Part shown: positions 1 through 5,702 of the stretch, piece by piece | How positions within the stretch are numbered: the stretch's first letter is position 1 | Layout of the letters: each line of letters begins with the position of its first letter | From: Verrucomicrobiota bacterium | GTDB lineage: Bacteria; Verrucomicrobiota; Verrucomicrobiia; Verrucomicrobiales; Verrucomicrobiaceae | NCBI GenBank assembly: GCA_023429545.1 | Contig: JAEYUU010000582.1 | Location: 1-5,819 of the forward strand | Direction: 5' to 3' | DNA length: 5,819 nt | Notes under the pieces: generated by a model | What the model was told of the DNA's origin: nothing | Seen by the model: only the letters and a program-made list of their open reading frames with translations | The model's database searches: none | Program-made: the position numbers and the translations under genes

Positions 1-868
1 CGCTCTGACGCCGGTTCTTCGCCGTGAGCATGCGCTGCACGGTGTCCTGATCGATACCGTGCGTGCTCATCGTGACGAAGGTGCTGCCAATGATGGCGCC
101 CCAGAGTGTGTATTCGGAGATCAGCACGTTGCGAATCCAGGCCCATACGCCTGGTTCTTGGGGTTTCGCGAAGTCAAAGAAGACAGGACTCTTGATGATG
201 GCACTGACCTCCTCCCAGCCTCCCGGAATCTTCCATAGCAGGTACGGGATGGTGAAGCCCAGGGCTGCGATCAATACGCCCACCTGGATGAAGTCCGTCC
301 AGATCACCGCGCGTATCCCACCAACCGAGGTGTAGAGCGCCGTGAGCAGGGTAACCACCACCACCGCGCTGGCATAGAGCCAGAATTTGGTCTCGGGTGA
401 GGCCGCCCCTCCTGTCCACATCGCATAACCAAGCACGAGAATGATGGCCGAGACATACAAGCGCGTGCCCATGGCCAACACGCGGGTCACCATGAAGGTG
501 ATGGAGGCGAACTTCCGCGTCACCACGCCAAAACGCGTCTCCAGATACTCATACAGGGAAATGACATTGTGCCGGTAGAAGAGCGGGATGAAGAGAAAAC
601 TGACGATGATGCGGGCGAGAATGGTACCGATGGCGAACTGCGCGTAGCTCCAGTTCTGACGACTGTAGCCGGACTCAGGCGCACCCAGGAACGTGGCAGC
701 GCTGATCTCCGCGGCCAGGATGCTGGCCAGGACGGCCCACCAGGCCATCTCGCGATCTCCCAACGCAAAGCCCTCCACGCTCTTGTTCTTCCGGCTCTGG
801 GCAAGGCCGATGCTGAGAATGACAGCAAAATAGAGGACCAGGACAATGGCATCCGCAACGTATGGCAT
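1..868 (-). CDS. Sodium:solute symporter (SSS family), N-terminal part, truncated by window edge
   Basis: This is a membrane transporter that would import a small organic solute (sugar, sialic acid or similar) driven by the sodium gradient. The first 289 codons are present and the reading frame is open to the left edge, so about half of a usual 500-600 residue protein is visible. It starts MPYVADAIVLVLYFAVILSI, a first membrane helix placed as in the family. Next come a cytoplasmic KNKSVEGFALG segment (residues 28-37), AAEISAATFLG (52-62) matching the conserved helix around the sodium site, SVGGIRAVIWTDFIQ (181-195), and THGIDQDTVQRMLTAKN (269-285), a hallmark of SSS proteins. Further hydrophobic stretches lie near 72-96, 120-150, 160-180, 190-212 and 245-268. 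The ATG at 866-868 fits the family N-terminus, although no Shine-Dalgarno sequence precedes it. The substrate cannot be told from this half. The nearby sulfatase suggests a glycan-derived sugar, which is inference. Confidence 0.94.
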   Translation of the reverse strand, partial: MPYVADAIVLVLYFAVILSIGLAQSRKNKSVEGFALGDREMAWWAVLASILAAEISAATFLGAPESGYSRQNWSYAQFAIGTILARIIVSFLFIPLFYRHNVISLYEYLETRFGVVTRKFASITFMVTRVLAMGTRLYVSAIILVLGYAMWTGGAASPETKFWLYASAVVVVTLLTALYTSVGGIRAVIWTDFIQVGVLIAALGFTIPYLLWKIPGGWEEVSAIIKSPVFFDFAKPQEPGVWAWIRNVLISEYTLWGAIIGSTFVTMSTHGIDQDTVQRMLTAKNRRQS

Positions 869-903
869 GCGCCGATGATGGCGGAGATTGGCGTGGGGGC
901 AAG

Positions 904-1050
904 AACGGATCGGAAGTCCGGAGGGCGGAGTCCGGCGTTTACAGAGATTGAGGGGCGTGGGCTGGACATGATCATCCACGGCGCTGATCTCTCTGCGCCG
1001 TGGATCACTTCGAAATCCGGGATCCGCATTCCGACCCCTGCGCTCACTCC
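904..1050. repeat. Candidate dispersed intergenic palindromic repeat
   Basis: This non-coding stretch lies between the symporter start and the SEC-C relic. It holds a direct repeat of AGTCCGG (914-920 and 928-934, separated by GAGGGCGG-like sequence) and a strong inverted repeat at 974-1005. It also has further short GATCC and CCGG palindromes up to about 1040. The density of self-complementary words is much higher than in the neighbouring genes and resembles REP- or MITE-like intergenic elements. No copy elsewhere in the window allows its borders to be fixed, so the coordinates are approximate and the repeat nature is inferred. Confidence 0.35.
974..1005. other. Strong hairpin (11-bp perfect stem, 10-nt loop)
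   Basis: ATCCACGGCGC (974-984) is perfectly complementary to GCGCCGTGGAT (995-1005) around the loop TGATCTCTCT. It lies downstream of the SEC-C relic on the minus strand and about 106 bases upstream of the symporter ATG. Neither side carries a T-run, so it is not a classical intrinsic terminator. It may be the core of a dispersed repeat or a structure that stabilises or separates transcripts. Confidence 0.7.
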
Positions 1051-1291
1051 CTAAAAGTAGTGATCGCGAAGGGCTCCGTCATACCGGCCTGACGCAGGCA
1101 GCAGTGGCGGAAATTTCCGGCTGGATCCGCAGGGACACAGATCGTTGCGCCCGAGCTTCTCGACCAGTTCCTTGTTTCCGTGAACGACACGCCGTCCTTT
1201 CAAGACGCGCGTCTCGCTGGGATAGCCTTTCCGGCGCTTGCTAGTGCGCTCGAAAAAAGGCGCCGTCTTCGTGTGCGTGTTGCATCTTCAT
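1051..1291 (-). pseudogene. SEC-C zinc-motif mini-protein gene, frameshifted
   Basis: The minus strand encodes a recognisable SEC-C motif, the small zinc-binding motif found at the SecA C-terminus and in many stand-alone proteins. The frame covering about 1111-1255 reads [16 protein letters not shown] and later [16 protein letters not shown], with the first two zinc cysteines at codons 1135-1137 and 1129-1131. The expected second pair is present one frame over: CGC CAC TGC TGC CTG gives RHCCL (cysteine codons 1098-1103), completing C-x-C-x8-C-C. After that the first frame again looks coding ([13 protein letters not shown], stop TAG at 1051-1053). An extra base near 1110 and a missing base near 1094 would therefore explain the middle. 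A third shift lies near the start: the ATG at 1289-1291 reads [16 protein letters not shown] and stops, while the good frame begins about TKTAPFFER. The start has a perfect Shine-Dalgarno sequence, AAGGAGG at 1297-1303. It is either a recently decayed gene or a site of sequencing errors. Its role is unknown. Confidence 0.7.
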
Positions 1292-1403
1292 GGCAGCCTC
1301 CTTGTTTTGTTTGTTTCGTGATCCCGCCATCGGGTTGAGGGCGGGCAGATTCATGGCCCTGTGATAGGGAGAACGCAAGCCATCGCGGTATTCCGAGGCC
1401 TCT
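1292..1403. other. Spacer between sulfatase stop and SEC-C relic, weak hairpin
   Basis: The spacer holds the A-rich leader of the SEC-C relic and a weak inverted repeat, CCCGCC (1323-1328) with GGCGGG (1340-1345), a 6-bp stem with an 11-base loop. There is no following T-run on either strand, so I do not call a terminator. I see no convincing promoter. Confidence 0.4.
1297..1303 (-). promoter_or_regulatory. Strong Shine-Dalgarno site of the SEC-C relic
   Basis: The minus strand carries AAGGAGG five bases before the ATG at 1289-1291, preceded by an A-rich leader (ACGAAACAAACAAAACA). It is the only textbook ribosome binding site in the window, which supports that a protein was once made from this now frameshifted gene. 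Confidence 0.8.
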
Positions 1404-2834
1404 CTATTTTTTCACCATTTGAATCGGTGGCAGCTTTTCCGCGAGCAAAGCCCTGAGTTCCTTAAGCATCGTGGCGTGTTGCGGGTCTTTTGCGAGATTT
1501 TTGTATTCCTGCGGATCAGCGTCGTGGTCGTAGAGTTCGATGCCGTTGCGGCCTTCATCCCACTCGGTGCAGCGCCACCTTTTGGTTCGCACGGAGCGGC
1601 CCCAGTATTCTGCATTCTGACCGCGACGCGCTTGGGTGAAGGCGGCTTCATGAATGGAGGCACCGGGGTCATCCAGCACGGGACGAAGGGATTTCCCCTC
1701 CAGCACCTTGGGCACCGGGATGCCCGCGAGGTCACACAGGGTGGGATACACATCGAGGAGTTCCACCAGGCTGCCGCTCCGCTTTCCGAGGCCTTTCGTG
1801 CCAGGCGCGGCGACGATGAACGGTACCCGAGCGCTTTCCTCGAAGAGGCTGCGCTTGTGCCACAGCCCATGCTCGCCGAGGTGCCAGCCGTGGTCGCCGC
1901 AGAAGACGACGATGGTATTCTCCTCCAGCCCCAGCCGCTTGAGCGCCTCCAGCACCACTCCGGCCTGGGCGTCCATGTAGCTCACGCACGCGAGATAGGC
2001 GCGGATGGCCGCGCGCCTCTGCTCCGGGGTAGTCGTCAGCGCGTAGCCGGGTACGGAACCGTTGCGCGCTGGCATCGGGACATCCGCCTCGTCATTCTCC
2101 GGCGCGTCCGGAAGCTTGATGGAGTCGAACGGGTAGAGGTCAAAGTACTTCGCCGGGGCCACGAGCGGCAGGTGGGGACGGTGAAAGCCGACCGCGAGGA
2201 GAAAGGGCTTTGCAGGATCGCGCTTCTCCAGCCAGGTGACCGCGTTTTCGGCAAACTGCCCGTCCACCATGTTGTTGTCCGGGCCCCTGGTCTCCTGCCA
2301 CTTCAGGCCCTGCTTCTTGCCGGTCTTCACCCTTACCCCGCTCTCGCGGGCGGGTGGATAGGGTCGCTCATCTTTGAAGGGCGTGCCGAAGTCCCATGCC
2401 TCCGGATCATCCATGCTCTCCTGCCCAGTTGGCACGCCGAGGTGGAAGATCTTGCCACAACGCGCCGTGGCATAGCCCTGCTGGCGGAAGCGATGCGGCA
2501 GGGTAACCACGCCGGAAACATGCTGATAGAGGTCGTCCGCGTTGTCGGTGACGCGGGTGGTATTTGGACGCAGCCCGCTCAACATCGAGGCCCGGGACGG
2601 ATTGCAGTGGGGAAACTGGCAGTAGGCACGGTCGAACTGCACCCCCCGCCGGGCCAGCGCATCGAGGTGAGGCGTCTTGGCCACGGGATGCCCGTAGGTG
2701 CCGAGGGTGGCCGCCAGGTCATCCGACATGATCAGCAGGACATTTGGGCGGGGCGAAGCAGCAGCAGGGAGAGCGGTGCCCAATCCGACGGCTACCTGCA
2801 CCAGCAACACGGCGGATAAGAAAATGCGGTTCAT
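1404..2834 (-). CDS. Secreted sulfatase, iduronate-2-sulfatase-like
   Basis: This is a formylglycine-dependent sulfatase that hydrolyses sulfate esters, probably on a sulfated glycan, outside the cytoplasm. I place the start at the ATG 2832-2834 because a clear signal peptide begins there: MNR, a hydrophobic core IFLSAVLLVQVAVGLGTALP, and a likely cut after Ala26 (AAA-SPRP). The frame stays open upstream to an ATG at 2942, but that would bury the signal peptide behind 36 unrelated residues. The product is 476 residues. In this numbering, metal ligands Asp38 and Asp39 (SDD) are followed by CNPSR at 77-81, whose Cys77 would become formylglycine. Lys128 (RCGK), FHRPH near 217-221, metal ligands Asp314-His315 in CGDHGWHLGEHG, and Lys327 follow. 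The order and spacing match iduronate-2-sulfatase, as does the C-terminal YWGRSVRTKRWRCTEW and ELYDHDADPQEYKNL region. The true substrate is not known; many environmental members act on algal or host polysaccharides. Activation needs a separate Cys-modifying enzyme that is not in this window. Confidence 0.96.
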   Translation of the reverse strand: MNRIFLSAVLLVQVAVGLGTALPAAASPRPNVLLIMSDDLAATLGTYGHPVAKTPHLDALARRGVQFDRAYCQFPHCNPSRASMLSGLRPNTTRVTDNADDLYQHVSGVVTLPHRFRQQGYATARCGKIFHLGVPTGQESMDDPEAWDFGTPFKDERPYPPARESGVRVKTGKKQGLKWQETRGPDNNMVDGQFAENAVTWLEKRDPAKPFLLAVGFHRPHLPLVAPAKYFDLYPFDSIKLPDAPENDEADVPMPARNGSVPGYALTTTPEQRRAAIRAYLACVSYMDAQAGVVLEALKRLGLEENTIVVFCGDHGWHLGEHGLWHKRSLFEESARVPFIVAAPGTKGLGKRSGSLVELLDVYPTLCDLAGIPVPKVLEGKSLRPVLDDPGASIHEAAFTQARRGQNAEYWGRSVRTKRWRCTEWDEGRNGIELYDHDADPQEYKNLAKDPQHATMLKELRALLAEKLPPIQMVKK

Positions 2835-3192
2835 GGCGGGTGTGTGTCCAAGGAGACGGGCGAATCGAGCGGATGTTGCGTCGATTGTTTTTCGTAGATG
2901 AGGCCAGATCCCGCCTGTCAGAGCGTGAGGCACGACTCTCAAAATCGCGAGGAACTCTCGATTTTTGCGCCCTCTCGCATTTTTGGAGGACTAAAAAAGG
3001 GAACTTTGATTTGAATTCATCTCATAGATTCAACATAAAACTATATTTATTGTCACAGTTGATACATGATTATTATGGATTCTATGGCATAGTTGCCTTG
3101 AGCAGTGTCTGTTGAAGTTTTTCGGGTCGGGCGTCCGCGTCCATCCAAACATCTCTCCAAGCACCGCGACATTTCATCAAGCCAATCCCTCC
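2835..3192. other. Divergent intergenic region with AT-rich segment
   Basis: This region separates the minus-strand sulfatase from the plus-strand gene starting at 3193, so promoters for both should lie here. Positions about 2985-3095 are strikingly AT-rich compared with the rest of the window. TTGTCA (3050-3055) with TATTAT (3071-3076) is a possible plus-strand promoter, but the spacing is only 15 bases, so I give it little weight. A palindrome and repeated CTCTC words occupy 2936-2984. I see no RNA gene. Positions 3112-3192 are in frame with the downstream gene through a TTG at 3112 but are probably untranslated. Confidence 0.5.
2936..2984. promoter_or_regulatory. Imperfect palindrome with three spaced CTCTC motifs, possible operator
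   Basis: AAAATCGCGAG (2941-2951) and CTCTCGATTTT (2955-2965) form an 11-bp inverted repeat with one mismatch and a 3-base centre. CTCTC recurs at 2936, 2955 and 2972, each followed by an A/T run (CTCTCAAAAT, CTCTCGATTTTT, CTCTCGCATTTTT), with spacings of 19 and 17 bases. A-tract, stem, T-tract also resembles a bidirectional terminator, but the place, upstream of two divergent genes, fits a regulator-binding array better. Function is inferred. Confidence 0.4.
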
Positions 3193-3852
3193 ATGCTTCC
3201 CCAGTTCCCCGGTAATGACGCTCATTACAATCAGTGGCAGGACAACCTGACCTCGGTTGCCATTGCCCATGCCCACGAGCTCAACTTGGATCCGGCCAAG
3301 AAGGCGGCGCTGGAGAATGCCCGGATGGCCTGGCAAACCGCCTTCACGGACCATCTCAAGGCCCAAACCGCTGCGGCAGCGACCGCTTCTTGGAAGGAGA
3401 ATGCCCGTCGCGAGCAGGAGATTTTCCTCCGTCCGCTGCTCGCCGAGTGGCAGGAGAACCCGCATGTGAGCCAGACTTTGCGTGCTGCTCTGGGTATGGG
3501 TGCCCGCAACGAAGGCCGCAATGGCCACTCCAAGCCCACCACGCGCCCCCAGATGGAAGCGGACACCTCCCGGGCAGGACAGCTCACCATCCACTTCCGC
3601 GACTTCGGCTCCAGTTCCAAGGCCAAGCCACCCGGCGTGCGCGGCTGCCAGTTCTGGATTCAGATCGGCGGCAGCCCGCCGGTGATCCTGGAAAGCATGA
3701 ACCACGTGGCCACGGACACCCGCACGCCCTATGTGCTCCACTTCAACGAAGACGACATCGGCAAGGTGGTCTACATCATCGGAAGATGGGAAAGCCACCG
3801 CGGCCTCACCGGTCCCATGAGTGAAATGCTTACCGTATCGGTGCCCGGGTAA
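3193..3852 (+). CDS. Hypothetical protein, helical N-terminus and fibronectin-III-like C-terminus
   Basis: I do not recognise a named function. From the ATG at 3193 the product has 219 residues. The first half, to about residue 105, is predicted helical, rich in Ala, Glu and Trp (HYNQWQDNL, AAALENARMAWQTAF, LRPLLAEWQENPHVSQTLRAALGM). A linker rich in Gly, Pro and Thr follows. The last about 85 residues are beta-like, from QLTIHFRDFG to VVYIIGRWESHRGLTGPMSE. That ending resembles the last strands of a fibronectin-III-like fold (YxxRWxNxxGxxGPWSE) seen in uncharacterised proteins of Bacteroidetes and Verrucomicrobia; this is from memory of the family pattern. No signal peptide or membrane segment is evident, so it is probably cytoplasmic. 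I prefer ATG 3193 over an in-frame TTG at 3112 because MLPQFPGND looks like a natural N-terminus. Neither start has a Shine-Dalgarno site. It probably has its own promoter in the AT-rich stretch upstream. Confidence 0.75.
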   Translation: MLPQFPGNDAHYNQWQDNLTSVAIAHAHELNLDPAKKAALENARMAWQTAFTDHLKAQTAAAATASWKENARREQEIFLRPLLAEWQENPHVSQTLRAALGMGARNEGRNGHSKPTTRPQMEADTSRAGQLTIHFRDFGSSSKAKPPGVRGCQFWIQIGGSPPVILESMNHVATDTRTPYVLHFNEDDIGKVVYIIGRWESHRGLTGPMSEMLTVSVPG

Positions 3853-3883
3853 GCCCGCCTGAATCGGGAAGCGGGGTTGACTA

Positions 3884-3902
3884 GTGGCCTTTTTCCGGCC
3901 AC
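3884..3902. other. Hairpin between the hypothetical gene and the helicase
   Basis: GTGGCC (3884-3889) pairs with GGCCAC (3897-3902) around a TTTTTCC loop, flanked by a further CTAG (3881-3884) and CTAG (3906-3909). The T-run sits in the loop rather than after the stem, so it is not a normal intrinsic terminator. It may end the upstream transcript weakly or form part of the helicase leader. Confidence 0.4.
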
Positions 3903-3930
3903 AGACTAGGTGCACCATGGCGCAAGCCTG

Positions 3931-5673
3931 ATGGATGGCAATCCATTTGCCGCCTCCCGCCCGCCTTCCTCTCGTGCACGTGCACTCCCCAGATTCCCTG
4001 TGACCACTCCGAAAAAGCCCAAATCGTCCCTGCTCCACCGACTGAAGTCAGGAATCAAGAGTCTGCTCGGCTCGAAGAAAAAGAAGCCGGAAGCGAAGGC
4101 TCACGAAGGTCACGAGGCGCATCCGGAGAAGCTGCATCCCGCAGCGAAGCATCCCGCCAAAAAACACGCGACGGAGCATCCCCAGGGAGAACGCAAGGCC
4201 ACCCGGCCCCCGCGTCCTGAAGGTGAACGGCGCGAAGGCGGCAGTTCCAGAGCGCCTCGTGAAGGCGACCGCGGCCCACGTGGCGGACGTGAAGGTGAAA
4301 GGGGACCCCGCGGCGGCAGAGATGCGCGTGGAAGCCGCGATGGCAGATCCGGCCCCGGTGGTCGCGGAGGTCGCTCCAGCAGACCTGGACGTGGCGAGCG
4401 TGAAGAGCGCGCCCCGCGTCAGAATTTCGAGGCGCTCCCCCCGCCTCCAGCGCCTCCCGTTCCTGAGGGTCCGTATCCTGAGGCGTTCCAAAACCTCGGG
4501 TTCTCCGACGCGGTGCTTGCAGCCATCCGTGACTTTGGATACACCACGCCCACCGAGATCCAGGAGAAGGCCGCACCCATCGTGCTTTCCGGCAAGGACT
4601 TGATCGGCGCCTCCCAAACCGGCACGGGCAAGACCGCCGCATTCGGCATGCCCACCATCACCCGCCTGGGTGCGCCCGGGAATCTGCGCTGTCTGATCCT
4701 GGAACCCACTCGCGAACTCGCGGCCCAGGTGGTGGAGAACTTTGAACGTCTCAGCAAGCACACCGGTCTGCGCATCCTGCTGGTGCATGGCGGTGTGGGC
4801 TATGAGAAGCAGCGCAAGGGCCTGCAGCAGGGCGTCGACATCGTCGTCGCCACCCCGGGCCGCCTCCTGGACTTTATGCAGGACGGCACCGTGAACCTCG
4901 ACACCATCGAGGTACTCATCCTCGATGAGGTGGACCGCATGCTCGACATGGGCTTCCTCCCGGACGTGCGTCGCATCGTGGAGCGCACGCCCCGCAACCG
5001 CCAGACGCTGTTCTTCTCCGCCACCATGCCCGCGCAGATCAAGGGACTCGCCGACTGGGCGCTGAAGGAGCCGGCCACCGTGGAAGTCGGCATCCGCTTC
5101 TCGCCCTCTGAAACGGTGAGCCACTACCTCTACCCCGTGGCCAGCGATCAGCGCGAGGAACTGCTGCTTGAACTGCTGCGCCGCACCGATTTCCACAGTG
5201 TGATGATCTTCACCCGCACCAAGATGGATGCGGACCGCCTCTACGGCTCCATCCAGCGCGACGGTGAGCACAAAGTCGCCGTTATGCATGGTGACATCAC
5301 CCAGCGGGACCGCGAGAAGGCCCTGCAGGATTTTCGCGAGGGCAAGGTGGAGGTCATCGTCGCCACCGACGTCGCCGCGCGCGGCCTGGACATCAGCGGC
5401 GTGACCCACGTGGTCAACTACATGGTGCCAGAGCACTCCGAGGACTACGTGCACCGCATCGGCCGCACTGGTCGCGCCAAGAAGGAAGGCGATGCCTTCA
5501 CACTCTTCTCTGCCGAGGAGATTGGCTACGTGGCCTCCATCGAGCGTCTCATCGGCCAGGAGATCGAGCGCAAGAAGCTGGACAACTTCGCCTACAAATA
5601 CACCACCGTGCTGGCGAACGAAGACAAGGCGCGTGCGATCATGTTCGGACGGAAGGCGAAGAAGCGCAGGTAA
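3931..5673 (+). CDS. DEAD-box ATP-dependent RNA helicase with RG-rich N-terminal extension
   Basis: This cytoplasmic ATP-dependent RNA helicase of the RhlE/DeaD type would remodel RNA duplexes in ribosome assembly, mRNA decay or cold adaptation. Numbered from the ATG at 3931 (580 residues), a disordered, Lys- and Arg-rich tail covers about 1-180. The core follows: Q motif from Phe186 (FQNLGF to PTEIQ), motif I ASQTGTGKT at 227-235, PTRELAAQ, VATPGR, motif II as DEVD at 332-335, SAT at 363-365, VMIFTRT, VATDVAARGLDI, and HRIGRTGR at 508-515. The C-terminus is short and basic (FGRKAKKRR). All catalytic motifs are intact except the Ala to Val change in motif II. The start is uncertain. GTG 3910, ATG 3931 and GTG 4000 are all in frame and none has a Shine-Dalgarno site. 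Codons between 3931 and 4000 use G or C at the third position in only about half of cases, clearly less than the core, so GTG 4000 (MTTPKKPKSS) is a serious alternative. The gene is probably transcribed from its own leader. Confidence 0.97.
   Translation: MDGNPFAASRPPSSRARALPRFPVTTPKKPKSSLLHRLKSGIKSLLGSKKKKPEAKAHEGHEAHPEKLHPAAKHPAKKHATEHPQGERKATRPPRPEGERREGGSSRAPREGDRGPRGGREGERGPRGGRDARGSRDGRSGPGGRGGRSSRPGRGEREERAPRQNFEALPPPPAPPVPEGPYPEAFQNLGFSDAVLAAIRDFGYTTPTEIQEKAAPIVLSGKDLIGASQTGTGKTAAFGMPTITRLGAPGNLRCLILEPTRELAAQVVENFERLSKHTGLRILLVHGGVGYEKQRKGLQQGVDIVVATPGRLLDFMQDGTVNLDTIEVLILDEVDRMLDMGFLPDVRRIVERTPRNRQTLFFSATMPAQIKGLADWALKEPATVEVGIRFSPSETVSHYLYPVASDQREELLLELLRRTDFHSVMIFTRTKMDADRLYGSIQRDGEHKVAVMHGDITQRDREKALQDFREGKVEVIVATDVAARGLDISGVTHVVNYMVPEHSEDYVHRIGRTGRAKKEGDAFTLFSAEEIGYVASIERLIGQEIERKKLDNFAYKYTTVLANEDKARAIMFGRKAKKRR
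3932..3951 (+). promoter_or_regulatory. Two overlapping, mutually exclusive small hairpins at the helicase 5' end
   Basis: TGGAT (3932-3936) can pair with ATCCA (3941-3945), or GGCAA (3937-3941) with TTGCC (3947-3951). The two cannot form together. Just upstream, a four-codon frame (ATG 3917 to TGA 3929-3931) overlaps the ATG at 3931 as TGATG. If translation really starts at 4000, all of this is leader. A regulatory role is speculation. Confidence 0.25.
4261..4320 (+). repeat. 30-bp imperfect tandem repeat encoding an RG-rich decapeptide
   Basis: Two adjacent 30-base units (4261-4290 and 4291-4320) encode EGDRGPRGGR and EGERGPRGGR inside the helicase N-terminal tail. A shortened, diverged unit (DARGSRDGR) follows. 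The unit is a multiple of three, so copy-number change lengthens or shortens the RG tail without breaking the frame. Confidence 0.75.
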
Positions 5674-5702
5674 GCCCTGCGCCTCGACGACAGATCCCGC
5701 AG

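Noticed and set aside
520..1054. Open frames on both strands reaching from the symporter into 869-1054
   Set aside because: They read the symporter in wrong frames and then run through palindrome-rich non-coding sequence.
1419..2819. A 466-codon open frame on the plus strand across the sulfatase gene
   Set aside because: It is the antisense shadow of a gene whose minus-strand product has a signal peptide and a full set of sulfatase catalytic residues; the plus-strand product shows no domain.
2835..2942. Extended sulfatase N-terminus starting at 2942
   Set aside because: It would place 36 unrelated residues ahead of a clear signal peptide; the ATG at 2832-2834 fits secretion.
2941..2970. Intrinsic terminator at the A-tract/stem/T-tract palindrome
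   Set aside because: It lies upstream of both flanking divergent genes, where neither transcript should end; kept as a possible operator instead.
3082..4038. A 318-codon open frame on the minus strand across the hypothetical gene
   Set aside because: It also crosses the AT-rich intergenic region and the helicase start, and has no recognisable domain, while the plus-strand product has a coherent helical-plus-beta layout.
4048..5454. A 468-codon open frame on the minus strand across the helicase gene
   Set aside because: High-GC antisense shadow; its His-, Val- and Ala-rich product is the complement of the helicase codons and has no recognisable motif.
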